In this document: one piece after another, positions 15,171-21,210 of the stretch | How positions within the stretch are numbered: the stretch's first letter is position 1 | Layout: each line of letters begins with the position of its first letter | Source: an uncultured Acetatifactor sp. | GTDB lineage: Bacteria; Bacillota; Clostridia; Lachnospirales; Lachnospiraceae | Assembly (NCBI GenBank): GCA_910588225.1 | Contig: CAJUQT010000002.1 | Location: 1-21,210, forward strand | Length of the DNA stretch: 21,210 nt | Direction: 5' to 3' | Program-made: the position numbers and the translations under genes | Notes under the pieces: generated by a model | Told to the model about the DNA's origin: nothing | Seen by the model: the letters and a program-made list of their open reading frames with translations, nothing else | Databases searched by the model: none

Positions 15171-15967
15171 ATGTATTTAAATGAAAAATCTTGGAAGGCC
15201 GGGCAGGAGGACCCGCATAAGATTGACTGTAAAATAAGGAATTTTTTAGATATCTATAGTACTTTGAAAAGGAAATATCCAGCTAAAGAGGTATCTGTTC
15301 CCGACGACGAAATATTGTATTTGAGGTCAGACAAATATCCCCTGGAAAAGTGGCTGGCGACTGCAGACAGGGAATACCAGAGACTGTATCTCAGCTTTTG
15401 GGGAAAACGTATCACTTATCATCCGGAAGATGAGTATGAGGTCAGCGTGGACGGGGAAAGCCTGAAAGGTGGAACTGAGGCATATTTAAATGATTCTGTT
15501 ATGCTGAGTATAGGATTGAAAAGCATGCCATAGAATGTATATTAAAAAGGGAAGATTTATTTCAGATTCAGACTTATGAAGAACTTTGGCTAAGGCGTGG
15601 AGAATTTTTTCCGCATCTTAGATTTTGCCCCGCGGTAAAAGAGAATTTCAGGGAATTGGAATAATCTTATTTACATCAGATTGTAAAAAAGTTAACGGAA
15701 CTGGAGCGCTATTGTATTGATCAGGCAGGCATGAGATTTGATGCGACACTGTTGACCAAAACGACTCCGGAAAGCCCAGGTACCCTGGCAAGGTATGAAA
15801 AAGAGCATACATTTACAGATGAAAAAGGAACGGCATATCTTGCAAGCTGGCATATGAGATTTACGGGTATACCAGGAAGAATCTTTTTCGTTCCGGAATA
15901 TGAAGAGAACATTATATTAATTTGTTATGTGGGCAAAAAACTAAAAAACCTGTCCTATCCTACATAG
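15171..15967 (+). pseudogene. Third gene of the DUF262/ATPase operon, broken by a frameshift and a stop
   Basis: The first frame runs 120 codons from the ATG at 15171 (MYLNEKSWKAGQEDPHKIDC) to a TAG at 15531. From about 15524 the coding sense continues in another frame as HAIECILKREDLFQIQTYEE, meets a TAA at 15662, and resumes in that same frame as SYLHQIVKKLTELERYC through to TACATAG at 15967. One missing base near 15520-15525 explains the shift: the interval is 797 nt, so adding one base gives 266 codons. The TAA most simply replaces CAA (Gln). The reconstructed 265-residue protein has no domain I can name. Its end, RFTGIPGRIFFVPEYE then IILICYVGKKL, is strand-rich and could be an effector domain. 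The 120-residue product may still be made, but full function looks lost. Confidence 0.75.
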
Positions 15968-16016
15968 TTGGAAGGGTATGATATGAATCAGAATAAATAT
16001 ACAGGAAAGGAGAGAA

Positions 16017-16817
16017 ATGGACTTTAACAAACTCGCAAAAATAGAAAACGAAAGTGAACGTGTGAACAGAACATACGATATCTTCAACGAAGACAGCAGG
16101 CTCAATCATTCGAAAGCCGCAAGGGTTGAATTTCTGACTACCGTTCATTACATAGATAAATACCTGAAAGAGGGCGATAAGATACTCGATATCGGCGCAG
16201 GCGCAGGCGAATATAGCATCTATTTTGCCCGCAGGGGATATGAAGTATCGGCGCTTGAGCTTGCTGACGCCAATATTGCCGCCTTCAGAAAAAAGCTTAA
16301 ACCCGAAGATAAGATCGACCTTGTTCAGGGCAACGCGCTTGAGCTGACACGTTATGCGGATAAGACCTTTGACATTGTGCTTCTCTTCGGCCCGCTTTAT
16401 CATTTGAAAAGTGATGCGGACAAGCAGAAATGTATCAGTGAAGCAAAACGAGTCTGCAAAGACGGCGGCAAGATTTTCTTTGCTTTTATTTCCAACGACT
16501 TTGTTTTTCTTACTGAGCTTGTATACAATGGGAATTACTTTTCAAAGGGTGACTACGATAAGGAAACATTCAGGCTCAACGACTTTCCCTTTGTGTTCCA
16601 TACGGTTGATGCCGCAAGAAAGCTCCTTGCTGACGGTGGTATCAATGTATTATACGAAGTCGCATCTGACGGTGCAAGCGAGCTTTTGGCGACCAGGATC
16701 AATGAAATGAGCGACGAGGATTACGCACAGTATCTCCGTTATCACTTTTATATCTGTGAAAAGCCGGAGCTGCTTGGTATGACGAACCATTTACTGTTTG
16801 TGGGAGAAAAGGAATGA
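16017..16817 (+). CDS. Class I SAM-dependent methyltransferase
   Basis: Rossmann-fold methyltransferase of 266 residues. The SAM-binding glycine loop is ILDIGAGAGEYSIYFA at about 56-71, followed by the acidic residue ending strand 2 (SALELAD, Glu81). A motif-III/IV-like stretch is GNALELTRYADKTFDIVLLF, then GPLYHL and the post-motif KRVCKDGGKIFFAF. The UbiE/Methyltransf_11-like layout suggests a small-molecule substrate; the target cannot be predicted. A strong ribosome binding site (GGAAAGGAG) precedes the ATG. The gene uses GGC and GAT/ATC-rich codons and reads unlike its AT-richer neighbours, suggesting separate acquisition. It lies just after the broken defence gene and just before a repeat cluster. 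I see no convincing promoter or terminator of its own. Confidence 0.85.
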   Translation: MDFNKLAKIENESERVNRTYDIFNEDSRLNHSKAARVEFLTTVHYIDKYLKEGDKILDIGAGAGEYSIYFARRGYEVSALELADANIAAFRKKLKPEDKIDLVQGNALELTRYADKTFDIVLLFGPLYHLKSDADKQKCISEAKRVCKDGGKIFFAFISNDFVFLTELVYNGNYFSKGDYDKETFRLNDFPFVFHTVDAARKLLADGGINVLYEVASDGASELLATRINEMSDEDYAQYLRYHFYICEKPELLGMTNHLLFVGEKE

Positions 16818-16873
16818 AAGGCGCTTCCGCAGTAACTGCTGGTGATTTATTTTTTTGTAGCCGAAAACGGAGA

Positions 16874-16912
16874 CACATGGTATAATGATTCTGCATTCGC
16901 AGAATTCAAGCC
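16874..16912 (+). repeat. Hairpin repeat with embedded TATAAT, copy 1
   Basis: 39-bp direct repeat, 37 of 39 positions identical to the copy at 17010. It begins CACATGGTATAATG, with an extended -10-like TGGTATAAT, and continues into a small hairpin, ATTCTGC-ATTC-GCAGAAT, ending CAAGCC. The two differences are both T here versus G in copy 2. Confidence 0.75.
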
Positions 16913-16945
16913 AGCATAAGCTGACTTGCCGCCACTGCGTGGCGC

Positions 16946-17005
16946 ATTATACCGGCCCCCCATGGCTTGAAAATCAAATGTCTCCTTCGGAGCCGCTTGA
17001 TTTTC
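16946..17005. repeat. Inverted-repeat core between the two direct repeats
   Basis: GAAAATCAA (16969-16977) pairs with TTGATTTTC (16997-17005), with an inner CTCC-TTC-GGAG hairpin (16982-16992). A reversed TATAAT occurs on the minus strand at 16946-16951, so promoter-like boxes face both ways in this cluster. A further small hairpin, GCCAC-TGC-GTGGC, lies just to the left. No reading frame here looks real. Confidence 0.55.
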
Positions 17006-17009
17006 TGCG

Positions 17010-17048
17010 CACATGGTATAATGATTCTGCATGCGCAGAATGCAAGCC
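17010..17048 (+). repeat. Hairpin repeat with embedded TATAAT, copy 2 and likely promoter of the SseB-like gene
   Basis: Second copy of the 39-bp repeat, 136 bases downstream of copy 1, with the hairpin ATTCTGC-ATGC-GCAGAAT. TATAAT at 17017-17022 is preceded by TGG, giving an extended -10 about 85 bases before the SseB-like start codon. The only -35-like word (TTGATT, 16997) is at a short 14-nt spacing, so use as a promoter would depend on the extended -10. Confidence 0.65.
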
Positions 17049-17106
17049 CGGTAACAACGAAGGATATATATTTAACAAATTTTACTCATAAGGAAAAGGA
17101 GAAATT

Positions 17107-17598
17107 ATGGAATTCAATAAATCTGTATCAAACCCAATGCTGGTGGGTTCGATTGAACTGATGAAAGCAGAGGATACACCGGAACACCGCAATATGTTTG
17201 TGGGTGAACTGCTGAAAGCAGACTTACTGTCACCGGCTATTGTGGAACCGGCGCCTGAGGAGAATGCAGAAGGCAAGCCGGTGGTTGCGCCGGGCAGCAA
17301 AGTCCAGTTTCCCATGCTGAATACGCCGGATGGGGCCAGATTTTTCATGGCTTTTACAGACAGGGCCGAGTATGAAAAGTGGCAGGAGAAGAATAAGAAG
17401 TTTCCTGTGTTTGCGCTGAAGCTGGAGGAATATGCCGCCATGGTACTGCGCAGAGATGCAAAGGGGAACATTTGCCCGGCGCTGGGAGTTGTGATTAATC
17501 CTGCCGGATCCAATCTGATTGTCCCCAGAGAGATGCTGGCGGGAATTATGTCCGCAAAGGCGGCTCAGGCAAAACAGATGGCGGAAAAAAGAAAGTAA
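17107..17598 (+). CDS. SseB-domain protein
   Basis: Small cytoplasmic protein, 163 residues, matching the SseB N-terminal-domain family. It has KVQFPMLNTPDGARFFMAFT followed by DRAEYEKWQ, then ALKLEEYAAMVLR and the glycine-rich GVVINPAGSNLIVPREML segment. SseB is named from a Salmonella secretion-island gene, but the domain is widespread in Firmicutes with no defined biochemical role, so a secretion function should not be inferred. AAGGAG lies 5 nt before the ATG. The C-terminus is Lys/Ala-rich (AAQAKQMAEKRK). It stands alone between the repeat cluster and the EF-hand-like gene. Confidence 0.8.
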   Translation: MEFNKSVSNPMLVGSIELMKAEDTPEHRNMFVGELLKADLLSPAIVEPAPEENAEGKPVVAPGSKVQFPMLNTPDGARFFMAFTDRAEYEKWQEKNKKFPVFALKLEEYAAMVLRRDAKGNICPALGVVINPAGSNLIVPREMLAGIMSAKAAQAKQMAEKRK

Positions 17599-17601
17599 TA
17601 G

Positions 17602-17639
17602 GAAGTTATTGCCAATAGCTTCTAAAGAAAGAATTTTTT
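17602..17639 (+). terminator. Possible terminator after the SseB-like gene
   Basis: GAAGTTATT (17602-17610) and AATAGCTTC (17614-17622) form a 9-bp stem with one G-U pair and a 3-nt loop, starting 3 nt after the stop codon. The T run (17634-17639) begins about 11 nt after the stem, so termination efficiency is uncertain. Confidence 0.4.
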
Positions 17640-17759
17640 GTGTCGATATAGTAAGTACAGGGAAGCAGTTAGGCCGACTGCGCCGAGTATAACATATATG
17701 GACACCACGGATGGTATTTATGCAGGAAAAGGAGTTTCCTGCCTGAGTGCCATTTTTTT
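17640..17759 (+). promoter_or_regulatory. Structured leader candidate ending in a terminator
   Basis: Within the 327-base gap before the EF-hand-like gene there is a small hairpin, GCAGT-taggccg-ACTGC, near 17665-17681. A two-part terminator hairpin follows: ATGGTA (17711-17716) with TGCCAT (17748-17753), enclosing GCAGGAAA (17722-17729) with TTTCCTGC (17735-17742), and then seven T. A terminator about 165 nt before a start codon with no gene preceding it suggests attenuation or a small RNA. It matches no riboswitch class that I recognise. The remaining bases to 17925 show nothing clear apart from the ribosome binding site. Confidence 0.45.
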
Positions 17760-17925
17760 ATGCCGCAGATGCGGTGTCTGCTTTGGGTACAGGGATTGGA
17801 CAAAGAAGCTGGCAGCGGGACCAGGAAGGAAAACCATAAAAAGTTCTGAAAAGCGGCAAAACCGTGTCAGGGAGGAACGGAAATGCAGGCGAGGCAGAAT
17901 GGGTGGACATTGAGGGGTGAAAAAA

Positions 17926-19173
17926 TTGAAGATCGATTCCAGTACAGTGGGAATGGAGTCTGCCAGAAGCTATCGGTCGACTACCACTATATTCAGACGT
18001 TTTGCAATATTGAACTATCACCAGGAGCTGACGGATGGAAATGGTGCGCTGCATACCGCAGTAGGTGAAAATACGGGAAGTGCAGGAAATACAGGTTCAG
18101 ATGCCGGAAAGAAGGAAGGCATCAACACACCCGGAGAAGGCGCGGGTAACAACGCAGAGGAAGCGAAGGAAAATGTACAGCAGTCAGCGGCATCTCTTCA
18201 GGATTGGCAGAATCGTCTGCAGACAGGTTCCAGTGTGTCGGTGAGAACGCCGGCCAGTCAAACACTGGCCAGTATTCGACAGACAACTATACGTTATATA
18301 TTTGATTTGCTGTTCTCTGCCAGAAGGAATCGGCTGAACCAGTGGATGCAGAATAATGGTATTCAGACAGTCGACAGCCAGATATCCAGAGATTGGCAGA
18401 ACAATGGGCAGGAATATGTCAACAATTCCAACGGACAGTTTTATCAGAACGGTTCCGGGAGTCTGGAAAAGGGAACACGTACGCAGACGCTGAAAGTGTT
18501 GAACTACAATAAGGCTGTGAGTCAGACGGAGACGGAAGCCACGAATTTTTCCACGGTGGGTACTGTGCGGACAGCAGATGGCAGAGAAATCAATTTTAAT
18601 GTAAATGTGGGTATGAGCCGTTCTTTTCAGCAGTATTACGAAGAGGACTTGCATTTAATGTCATTTACCATGTGTGACCCTCTGGTGATTAATCTGGATA
18701 CAGATGTGGCGGAACTGTCGGATCAGACATTTTATTTTGATATTGACGGAGACGGCGAGAAGGATGAAGTGTCACAATTGGGAAAAGGAAGCGGATATCT
18801 GGCTCTGGACAAAAATGGAGACGGAGTGATCAATGATGGAAGCGAGTTGTTCGGCACTTCCAGCGGAAACGGCTTTGCGGATTTGGCGGCATACGATGAG
18901 GACGGGAATGGATGGATAGATGAAAATGACGCTATCTGGAGTAAGCTGAAAATATGGTGTAAGGACGAAAATGGAAACGATGTGCTGTATCGGCTGGCTG
19001 ACAAGGGAGTAGGTGCAATCTGCCTGCAGAATGCCGCCACAGATTTCACCCTGAAAGGACAGGAGGGTCAGACCAGAGGGGCCATACGGAATACAGGAGT
19101 ATTTCTGTATGAGAACGGAAATGTGGGTACTGTACAGCATGTGGATGTGGCGAAATATTATGCTCAGGCATAG
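17926..19173 (+). CDS. EF-hand-like calcium-binding repeat protein
   Basis: Protein of 415 residues with three or four Asp/Asn/Gly-rich loops of the EF-hand or dockerin type in its C-terminal half: DIDGDGEKDE, DKNGDGVINDGSE, DEDGNGWIDENDAIW and the weaker KDENGNDVL. These probably bind calcium. The N-terminal half is low-complexity and Gly/Asn/Gln-rich after KIDSSTVGMESARSYRS, with no signal peptide or membrane segment, so its location is unclear. The start is most likely a TTG at 17926, because GAGGGG lies 8 nt before it; the GTG at 17917 overlaps that site. The ELFGTSSGNGFADLAAYDED arrangement (loop, ELFG, DL/DED) occurs in many uncharacterised bacterial proteins with this architecture. A leader with a terminator precedes it and a strong terminator follows. 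Confidence 0.78.
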   Translation: MKIDSSTVGMESARSYRSTTTIFRRFAILNYHQELTDGNGALHTAVGENTGSAGNTGSDAGKKEGINTPGEGAGNNAEEAKENVQQSAASLQDWQNRLQTGSSVSVRTPASQTLASIRQTTIRYIFDLLFSARRNRLNQWMQNNGIQTVDSQISRDWQNNGQEYVNNSNGQFYQNGSGSLEKGTRTQTLKVLNYNKAVSQTETEATNFSTVGTVRTADGREINFNVNVGMSRSFQQYYEEDLHLMSFTMCDPLVINLDTDVAELSDQTFYFDIDGDGEKDEVSQLGKGSGYLALDKNGDGVINDGSELFGTSSGNGFADLAAYDEDGNGWIDENDAIWSKLKIWCKDENGNDVLYRLADKGVGAICLQNAATDFTLKGQEGQTRGAIRNTGVFLYENGNVGTVQHVDVAKYYAQA

Positions 19174-19233
19174 ATAACATTTTGCTAAGGTCCTGTTTGA
19201 ACTGTTATCTGATAATTTATAAAGCAGTGTATT

Positions 19234-19250
19234 TTGGACTAAACGTCCAA
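19234..19250. promoter_or_regulatory. Inverted repeat, possible operator
   Basis: TTGGAC-TAAAC-GTCCAA is a perfect 6-bp inverted repeat in the 198-base gap before the surface-protein gene. A weak promoter-like pair follows it: ATGACA at 19250 and TATGCT at 19273, spaced 17 nt. However, a terminator would then lie in the leader. Function unproven. Confidence 0.35.
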
Positions 19251-19273
19251 TGACAAGTAAAGAATTTTGTGTT

Positions 19274-19320
19274 ATGCTCTGATTAAGTCGATTCGGCTGA
19301 GTCAGAGCATTTTTCTTTTT
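19274..19320 (+). terminator. Rho-independent terminator after the EF-hand-like gene
   Basis: ATGCTCTGA (19274-19282) pairs perfectly with TCAGAGCAT (19302-19310), with a partly structured 19-nt loop, followed by TTTTCTTTTT. It sits 100 nt after the EF-hand-like stop and 52 nt before the surface-protein start. Confidence 0.85.
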
Positions 19321-19371
19321 CAAGTCAGAAAGTCTTTCTCAGAATAAAAAATCAAAGGAAGGAAAGAAAAT

Positions 19372-21210
19372 ATGAAGTTCAAAAAAAATTTGGGCAGGAG
19401 CGTCTTTGCACTGCTTCTTGTTCTGCTGTTTGGTTTTAGTTCAATAACTGCTTTTTCCATGGAGCGCTCCGAGGACTGGAATGAAACGGAGATTAATTCG
19501 CCCGTTTTATATGAGATGAAAGGGGACACAGCGGAGGAGACTGAGCCGGATAGTACAGGAGCAGGAAATGCTGACATCTGTGAAAAAAGAATTGTAGAAA
19601 CAAAAGAAATGACGTTTAAGAAAATATTTGTGGGACTGAAAGAAATTCCGCAGAATTTTTCCATTCAGTGGGAAGTTATATGTGATTCTCCTACAGAAGG
19701 GATGCTTGCTGCCTGTGAGACTCTGACATTGGATAATGCAGAAAAGGTGGAAGTGAATACAGGGACTGTGACATGGAAAGTACCGTATTTTTACAATAAA
19801 GGTGAGAGCAGCAGAATTACAATTACTGAGAACTGTGATGTGGACGGCTATATTTATTCTGCAGAGCCCTCTTCCGGGAAAGCGGACGGAAATGTTATTA
19901 CACTGGCTGTTGGATCTATAGCATCGGGAGTGACGAGATTTGTTACGAATACCTATAAAGAAGATGACAGCAAAGAGATTGCACTTGAGAAAATACGTAC
20001 GTCGAAGCTTGGGACATCAGGTAAGCCCGCACAGGCAGGTGACGTTATCACATGGGATATCAGAATCAGCAATATCAGCAGATATTCTGCCTGTCGTGTG
20101 ACATTGACGGACACAGCCATGGAGGATGTGATTCTGGAATATGAAGGAAGGACAGGGACCGGCAGGCTTGAGGTCGAGGTACCTGCCCGTGAGACAATTA
20201 CAGTGAAGGCCAGCCATATACTGACAAAGGATGACTATGAGAAGGCAAAACAGAATGTTCTGGAACGAGTGTATAATGTGGTCTCAGGGGAAGGTGACGG
20301 TGTAGAGAGGCATACTGCGATGGATGATGGCACAGAGATGGCAGTACCGGAGCTGACGGTGAACAAGGAAGCTCAGAGGAAGATCGTGGAGGCAGGGGAG
20401 ACAGTTGTATATACTGTGACAGTAACGAATAAAAGCAGACTGGACGCAAGGAAGGTGACAGTGACAGATTATCTGCCCAAGGGACTGGTTCTCATGATGG
20501 CGGAGCTGAACAATGAAAAGATTGAACCGAAAGATGGCGTATACCAGATAGGTAAAATTGAGGCAGGCAGTGAAGCCATACTGAAGCTTACTGTAAGAAT
20601 AGATCGTGATTTTGAGGCAGACGAGGTTACCAATACAGTAATGGTAGATTTTGAGAACTGTGAGGGTGAGAAGCCCAGTGACAGTGAGACAATTATTGTG
20701 CTGGAACCTGCAGGCGGTTCACAGGATGGAAACAGGACACCTGAACCAGATAACACGGAACATCCGGATGAAAGAAATTGTACCGTTATCTGGGTAAGTG
20801 GTTATGATGACACGATTTATCAGACAGAAGAGAATTTGGAGCGGGAAGAAATTCCGAAGAAACATCCCGCGGACCCAATACGAGATGGATTTGCTTTTGT
20901 CGGATGGGATATCGGTGAACCAGATGAAAAGGGTAATATCATAGTAACGGCACAATGGCAGGAAATTGTTGTGCCGGAAGCAACACCAACGCCGAAGCCG
21001 ACAGCAGAGCCAACGCCGAAGCCGACAGCAGAGCCAACGCCGGAACCGACAGCAGAGCCAACGCCGGAGCCGACGACAGAGCCGGAAGCAACACCAACGC
21101 CGGAGCCGACAGCAGAGCCAACGCCGGAGCTGACAGCAGAGCCAACGCCGGAGCCGACAGCAGAGCCAACGCCGGAGCCGACGACAGAGCCGGAAGCAAC
21201 ACCGACGCCG
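19372..21210 (+). CDS. Secreted multidomain surface protein, 3' end outside the window
   Basis: Open from the ATG at 19372 (AGGAAGG upstream) to the window edge, 613 codons without a stop. A signal peptide is clear: basic MKFKKNLGRS, hydrophobic VFALLLVLLFGFSSITAF. Residues about 65-200 resemble a Cna-B/pilin-type beta domain (MTFKKIFVGLKEIPQNFSI). Two DUF11-like repeats follow, at about 205-300 (AGDVITWDIRISNIS) and 325-445 (AGETVVYTVTVTNKS then VTDYLPKGLVL). An InlB B-repeat-like domain occupies about 470-530 (CTVIWVSGYDD, then DGFAFVGWD). From residue 535 a Pro/Thr/Glu-rich repeat begins, likely a wall-spanning stalk. A sorting signal such as LPXTG may lie beyond the edge. A role in adhesion or surface display is inferred. 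Confidence 0.85.
   Translation, partial: MKFKKNLGRSVFALLLVLLFGFSSITAFSMERSEDWNETEINSPVLYEMKGDTAEETEPDSTGAGNADICEKRIVETKEMTFKKIFVGLKEIPQNFSIQWEVICDSPTEGMLAACETLTLDNAEKVEVNTGTVTWKVPYFYNKGESSRITITENCDVDGYIYSAEPSSGKADGNVITLAVGSIASGVTRFVTNTYKEDDSKEIALEKIRTSKLGTSGKPAQAGDVITWDIRISNISRYSACRVTLTDTAMEDVILEYEGRTGTGRLEVEVPARETITVKASHILTKDDYEKAKQNVLERVYNVVSGEGDGVERHTAMDDGTEMAVPELTVNKEAQRKIVEAGETVVYTVTVTNKSRLDARKVTVTDYLPKGLVLMMAELNNEKIEPKDGVYQIGKIEAGSEAILKLTVRIDRDFEADEVTNTVMVDFENCEGEKPSDSETIIVLEPAGGSQDGNRTPEPDNTEHPDERNCTVIWVSGYDDTIYQTEENLEREEIPKKHPADPIRDGFAFVGWDIGEPDEKGNIIVTAQWQEIVVPEATPTPKPTAEPTPKPTAEPTPEPTAEPTPEPTTEPEATPTPEPTAEPTPELTAEPTPEPTAEPTPEPTTEPEATPTP
20974..21210 (+). repeat. 108-bp higher-order tandem repeat encoding a Pro/Thr/Glu stalk
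   Basis: The basic unit is 24 bp (PTPEPTAE). Four units plus a PEAT spacer form a 36-residue, 108-bp higher-order unit: copy 1 at 20974-21081, copy 2 at 21082-21189, and a third beginning at 21190. Variation is limited to Lys/Glu and Leu/Pro exchanges and a regular TTE in the fourth unit. The array continues past the window. Confidence 0.92.

Noticed and set aside
15731..15967. Separate 78-codon gene after the ATPase
   Set aside because: It has no binding site and is in frame with the decayed upstream coding sequence, so it is the tail of the broken third gene.
16847..17032. Short minus-strand reading frames beginning with the same MQNHYTMC peptide
   Set aside because: The shared peptide comes from the 39-bp DNA repeat; there is no ribosome binding site.
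16874..17048. CRISPR array
   Set aside because: Only two copies separated by 97 bases, with structured intervening sequence and no cas genes.
17640..17760. Known riboswitch (c-di-GMP, fluoride, THF)
   Set aside because: None of the conserved core sequences of these classes are present; only generic hairpins are visible.
17638..17913. 91-codon plus-strand reading frame before the EF-hand-like gene
   Set aside because: It runs through a terminator hairpin and T run, has no binding site, and has an unlikely Arg/Cys-rich composition.
20939..21202. 87-codon antisense reading frame rich in Ala and Leu
   Set aside because: It is the reverse complement of the Pro/Thr/Glu repeat and has no independent evidence.

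Overview
The window looks like a chromosomal segment of a Gram-positive, anaerobic Clostridia-type bacterium, most likely Lachnospiraceae. This rests on protein character, AGGAGG-type ribosome binding sites, TTGACA/TATAAT promoters, a T-box leader on an aminoacyl-tRNA synthetase gene, and an Rpn-family protein and a surface protein of kinds common in gut Firmicutes. The taxonomic call is inference; there is no rRNA gene to anchor it.

Left flank (1-2860), accessory DNA. A decayed tyrosine integrase (open to the window edge, one in-frame TGA) shares a bidirectional terminator with a convergent Rpn-family nuclease gene. A RelE/ParE-type toxin-antitoxin pair on the minus strand follows, with a palindromic operator candidate just downstream of its -10 box.

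Core block (2890-12620), plus strand. A strong promoter drives a T-box leader with an AUC (Ile) specifier and a terminator, followed by ileS encoding a long isoleucyl-tRNA synthetase of the eukaryote-like type. A second promoter drives glgP (glycogen phosphorylase), then a membrane-anchored or lipoprotein metallophosphoesterase and an aconitase-superfamily hydratase. These three are closely spaced, probably co-transcribed, and end at a strong terminator.

Defence-like operon (12700-15970). A promoter drives three tightly packed genes: a DUF262 protein with an N-terminal domain resembling sigma-70 region 1.1, an AAA ATPase with a DUF3696-like C-terminus, and a third gene that is now broken by one frameshift and one nonsense codon. 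Restoring a single base gives one reading frame of about 265 codons. The layout suggests an anti-phage system that has lost a component. This operon is the most interesting part of the window.

Right flank (16000-21210), mosaic accessory DNA. It holds a SAM-dependent methyltransferase whose codon use looks foreign, a cluster of promoter-bearing hairpin repeats, an SseB-domain protein, a terminator-ended leader candidate, a protein with EF-hand-like calcium loops, and the first 613 codons of a secreted surface protein. The surface protein has Cna-B-like, DUF11-like and InlB-B-like domains, followed by a 108-base higher-order Pro/Thr/Glu repeat that runs off the window.
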